From positions 1 through 45,877 of the forward strand of contig JANQJF010000046.1 of assembly GCA_028281765.1 (NCBI GenBank): a stretch of DNA of 45,877 nucleotides, read 5' to 3'. The notes under the pieces were generated by a model, which saw only the letters and a program-made list of their open reading frames with translations, did not search any database and was not told the DNA's origin. The translations under genes were made by a program, and so were the position numbers. The DNA comes from Planctomycetota bacterium. Lineage in GTDB: Bacteria; Planctomycetota; UBA1135; UBA2386. Positions within the stretch are counted from its first letter, which is position 1, and each line of letters starts with the position of its first letter. Below are positions 43,835 to 45,877 of the stretch, piece after piece.

Positions 43835-43947
43835 GGCGCTGCGATCGAGCACCTCACAACCTTGACCTGACTCGTGCCCGAACTCGACGGCATGAGCTAC
43901 TGGCGGACGACGACACGGAACGCCTCGCCGTGTTGAAGAACGTCCCC

Positions 43948-45660
43948 TTACGGACCGAACACGATGTGCGCAGCCTTCGACAGTTCGACGCACAGTGAGC
44001 CACCACTGTCCACGAGGCACGCGCACTGGGCTGCGAGTTCGATTCCCGCCGGAAGGCCCGGGCCGACGACGAGTGGGTCCGGGAAAGCCCCGAACGAGTT
44101 GAAGACGGCGAGCGTGCAGTCGCCGCAGCCGATCGTCGCGGGAAGCGGGATCGGTAACGCGGCCGGAACCGGCAGGCCGACGAGGAAGACGGGGGCGGTC
44201 GCGCACGCGTTGACGAAGCCCGGACAAGCCATCGTGAAGCCGTTGGCCGAAGACGCGGGCGTCGTCGAAGTGGGCGCCGCCGCTCCGGGACAGCCGGCTT
44301 CGCCGGGCATGATTCCGATCGTGTTGCAGCGAACCTCCAGAGCTGCCCCTAACCCCCACCAGGAGAACATCGCGCCCGACGCGCTCGCGATTCCGTCTAC
44401 GAGGATCTGCAGGATTGGCGCCGGGTCGTTGTCGAACCGAATGTCTTGGGGTTGCCACGTGGCGCCCGCGTCGGCCGTGTAGTTCGTGTAGAACGTCAGT
44501 CCCCCGTTCCGTTGATCGGACCAAGCAGCGAAGACGGCATCGCCGTGGGAACGAACGAGGAGAAAGGCAGAGTCTGAGGTGAACGGCGCGCTCGAAGTCA
44601 GGCTCGTGTCCGTCGACTGCCAGGTAAGCCCTCCATCCGTCGATCGATTCGAAAAGATGTCGCCGCCGGACTGGGGGCCCGCCCGCCACACCGCGAGTAG
44701 CGCCGAGCCGGCCTTCGCGAGCTTCGGAGAGCTCGTCTCATGGCTGCCCAGGCTGTGGTCAATCCTCACATCGTTGGCCAGCCAGGTCGCTCCACCATCA
44801 ACGGAGTGGTTCGAGTAGATGCTGTCGCCGTCGCGCGAGTCGACCCAAGCGACATGAACATCCGCGCCGTTCACGGCGATCGACGGCCCGACGGAACTCG
44901 AGGACGCAACGACGGAGTCGAGCCGGATGTCGTTGGTCAGCCAGTTCGCGCCGTCGTCGCTCGTGTAGTTGCAGTAGACCCCGCGCGCTGCGGTGCGGTC
45001 GTCGTCCCAGACGACGTAGACCGAGGAGCCCGTCGATGCCACATCGTAGCGGGAGGCGCTGAAGCCCGAGGTGCCGGTGTTCAACTGCGTGTCCATAGTC
45101 TGCCAGGTCAGGCCACCGTCGAGCGACCGGTTGGTGAACAGGTCGAATCGACCGTTGCGTTCGTCTCGCCAGATGGCGTGGACCACGCCATTCTGCACGA
45201 CCAACCGAGCGGCGTCGGATTGCGCCGCACCCGCGGTATCCGAGCAGACCCGGACGTCCGTCGGCGCCCACGTGACGCCAAAGTCTGTCGAGTAGTTGCA
45301 GAAGATGTCGGACTCCCCGTTCCGTAGGTCGACCCAGATCGCATACACGGATGAGCCGGAAGCGGCGAGGGACACGGAGTCAACGTGGACAGTGCCTGGA
45401 AGAGTGCCCGTGTCGATTCGCACCCTCGGTGACCACGAAGCTCCGCCGTTCACCGAACGACTGAAGTAGACGTCGCGCGCGGCACCGGCGAACGGTGTGT
45501 CCAGGAACGCGGCGTAGGCGATCGACCGATCTTCCGTCGTCGCAAGAGCCGGGCCGATTCCCGTGCTCATCACGACGTCGGACGAGCGTTGCGCCGGCAT
45601 CGAGCCAATCGTGGCCAAGAACGAGATGAGGACGGTCGTGCGATTGAGTGCGGAACGCAT
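43948..45660 (-). CDS. Secreted sialidase-like (BNR/Asp-box) repeat protein
   Basis: Protein of 570 aa. The signal peptide ends near residue 23 (SMPAQ). Seven Asp-box motifs occur at regular spacing, such as SLDGGLTW, SVDGGATW and STDGGLTW, indicating a beta-propeller of the sialidase/exo-alpha type over about 25-420. The C-terminal 140 residues are a Cys-rich domain starting GCPGAAAP, the planctomycete secreted-protein tail. No full set of sialidase catalytic residues (FRIP, Arg triad, Tyr) is evident, so enzymatic activity is unlikely. Beyond the TAA the frame continues for 16 codons (GDVLQHGEAFRVVVRQ), which looks like a lost end of the tail. Confidence 0.88.
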   Translation of the reverse strand: MRSALNRTTVLISFLATIGSMPAQRSSDVVMSTGIGPALATTEDRSIAYAAFLDTPFAGAARDVYFSRSVNGGASWSPRVRIDTGTLPGTVHVDSVSLAASGSSVYAIWVDLRNGESDIFCNYSTDFGVTWAPTDVRVCSDTAGAAQSDAARLVVQNGVVHAIWRDERNGRFDLFTNRSLDGGLTWQTMDTQLNTGTSGFSASRYDVASTGSSVYVVWDDDRTAARGVYCNYTSDDGANWLTNDIRLDSVVASSSSVGPSIAVNGADVHVAWVDSRDGDSIYSNHSVDGGATWLANDVRIDHSLGSHETSSPKLAKAGSALLAVWRAGPQSGGDIFSNRSTDGGLTWQSTDTSLTSSAPFTSDSAFLLVRSHGDAVFAAWSDQRNGGLTFYTNYTADAGATWQPQDIRFDNDPAPILQILVDGIASASGAMFSWWGLGAALEVRCNTIGIMPGEAGCPGAAAPTSTTPASSANGFTMACPGFVNACATAPVFLVGLPVPAALPIPLPATIGCGDCTLAVFNSFGAFPDPLVVGPGLPAGIELAAQCACLVDSGGSLCVELSKAAHIVFGP

Positions 45661-45816
45661 GGCGTGAGTCTAGCCCAGCTTTCGAGGTCAGATGGCGTGA
45701 CGGAGGCCCCCTGATTCTTGGCCGTCAGCGTCGCGCCAGATCGGAGGCGAAATCCGCAGAAACCGTGGCAGGAGAACGGCCTCGACTGCGCCAAGTCCAT
45801 CCCACGGAGGCCGAAC

Positions 45817-45877
45817 ATGAATACCCCCATCCTCGCAGCCCTGGTACTCGCCACGACCGCCGCGGCACAATCGCCGA
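45817..45877 (+). CDS. Start of a secreted protein, cut by the window end
   Basis: ATG 45817 follows GGAGG at a good distance and encodes a signal peptide (ILAALVLATTAAAQSP). Only 20 codons are in the window, so the product cannot be named. It is divergent from the Asp-box protein gene. Confidence 0.65.
   Translation, partial: MNTPILAALVLATTAAAQSP

Overview
The window is GC-rich bacterial DNA without housekeeping, rRNA or tRNA genes. Its protein families point to Planctomycetota (an inference from families, not from a marker gene): a membrane-anchored ECF sigma factor with carboxypeptidase-regulatory ectodomains, a Ser/Thr kinase fused to CHAT and formylglycine-enzyme-like domains, a TerY-type vWA/PP2C/kinase triad, and secreted proteins with the C-terminal CPG-type domain typical of marine planctomycetes.

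Region 1 (about 139-33208) looks like one regulon. An ECF sigma factor (14710-15270) and a zinc-finger anti-sigma-like protein (13983-14723) lie in it. I find a promoter-like motif, GTAAC-N17-CGTA, in exactly this form upstream of six transcription units, plus two one-mismatch versions (GTCAC at 23420-23445, CGTC at 10880-10905). All are in intergenic DNA and point at the next gene. The units are: ankyrin / lipase-RHS / kinase-CHAT-FGE (minus, 8847 to 269); LRR receptor (plus, 9091-10590); ExbB/MotA-like channel with two ExbD-like partners, sigma, anti-sigma and a propeller receptor (minus, 19296 to 10928); a zinc-ribbon/Ig receptor (minus, 21634-19655); a repeat lipoprotein (minus, 23389-22004); a second repeat lipoprotein plus a second zinc-ribbon/Ig receptor (plus, 23737-27228); and a small frameshifted lipoprotein followed by the TerY-like vWA, PP2C and receptor-kinase triad (plus, 27315-33208).

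Four single-pass membrane proteins in this region (LRR, propeller/WD40, and two Ig-like) begin with the same cytoplasmic zinc ribbon, CxxC-x17-CxxC, then a transmembrane helix, then a different extracytoplasmic binding domain. With the proton-channel module, two lipoproteins, two membrane kinases with ectodomains, a phosphatase and a CHAT protease, the locus reads as an envelope-spanning sensing, signalling and possibly effector system that also makes its own sigma factor. No defence, adhesion or stress role is demonstrated; function is inferred.

Region 2 (33209-34018) is a decayed stretch with a broken UGSC-type gene and an FG-GAP fragment on opposite strands. Region 3 (34019-45877) is ordinary secretome territory: a TPR protein translationally coupled to a membrane ECF sigma factor, a subtilisin-like protease, a repeat lipoprotein, a broken secreted-protein C-terminus, a methyltransferase-SGNH membrane fusion, an Asp-box (BNR) secreted protein and the start of another secreted protein. 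I did not find the region 1 promoter motif there.
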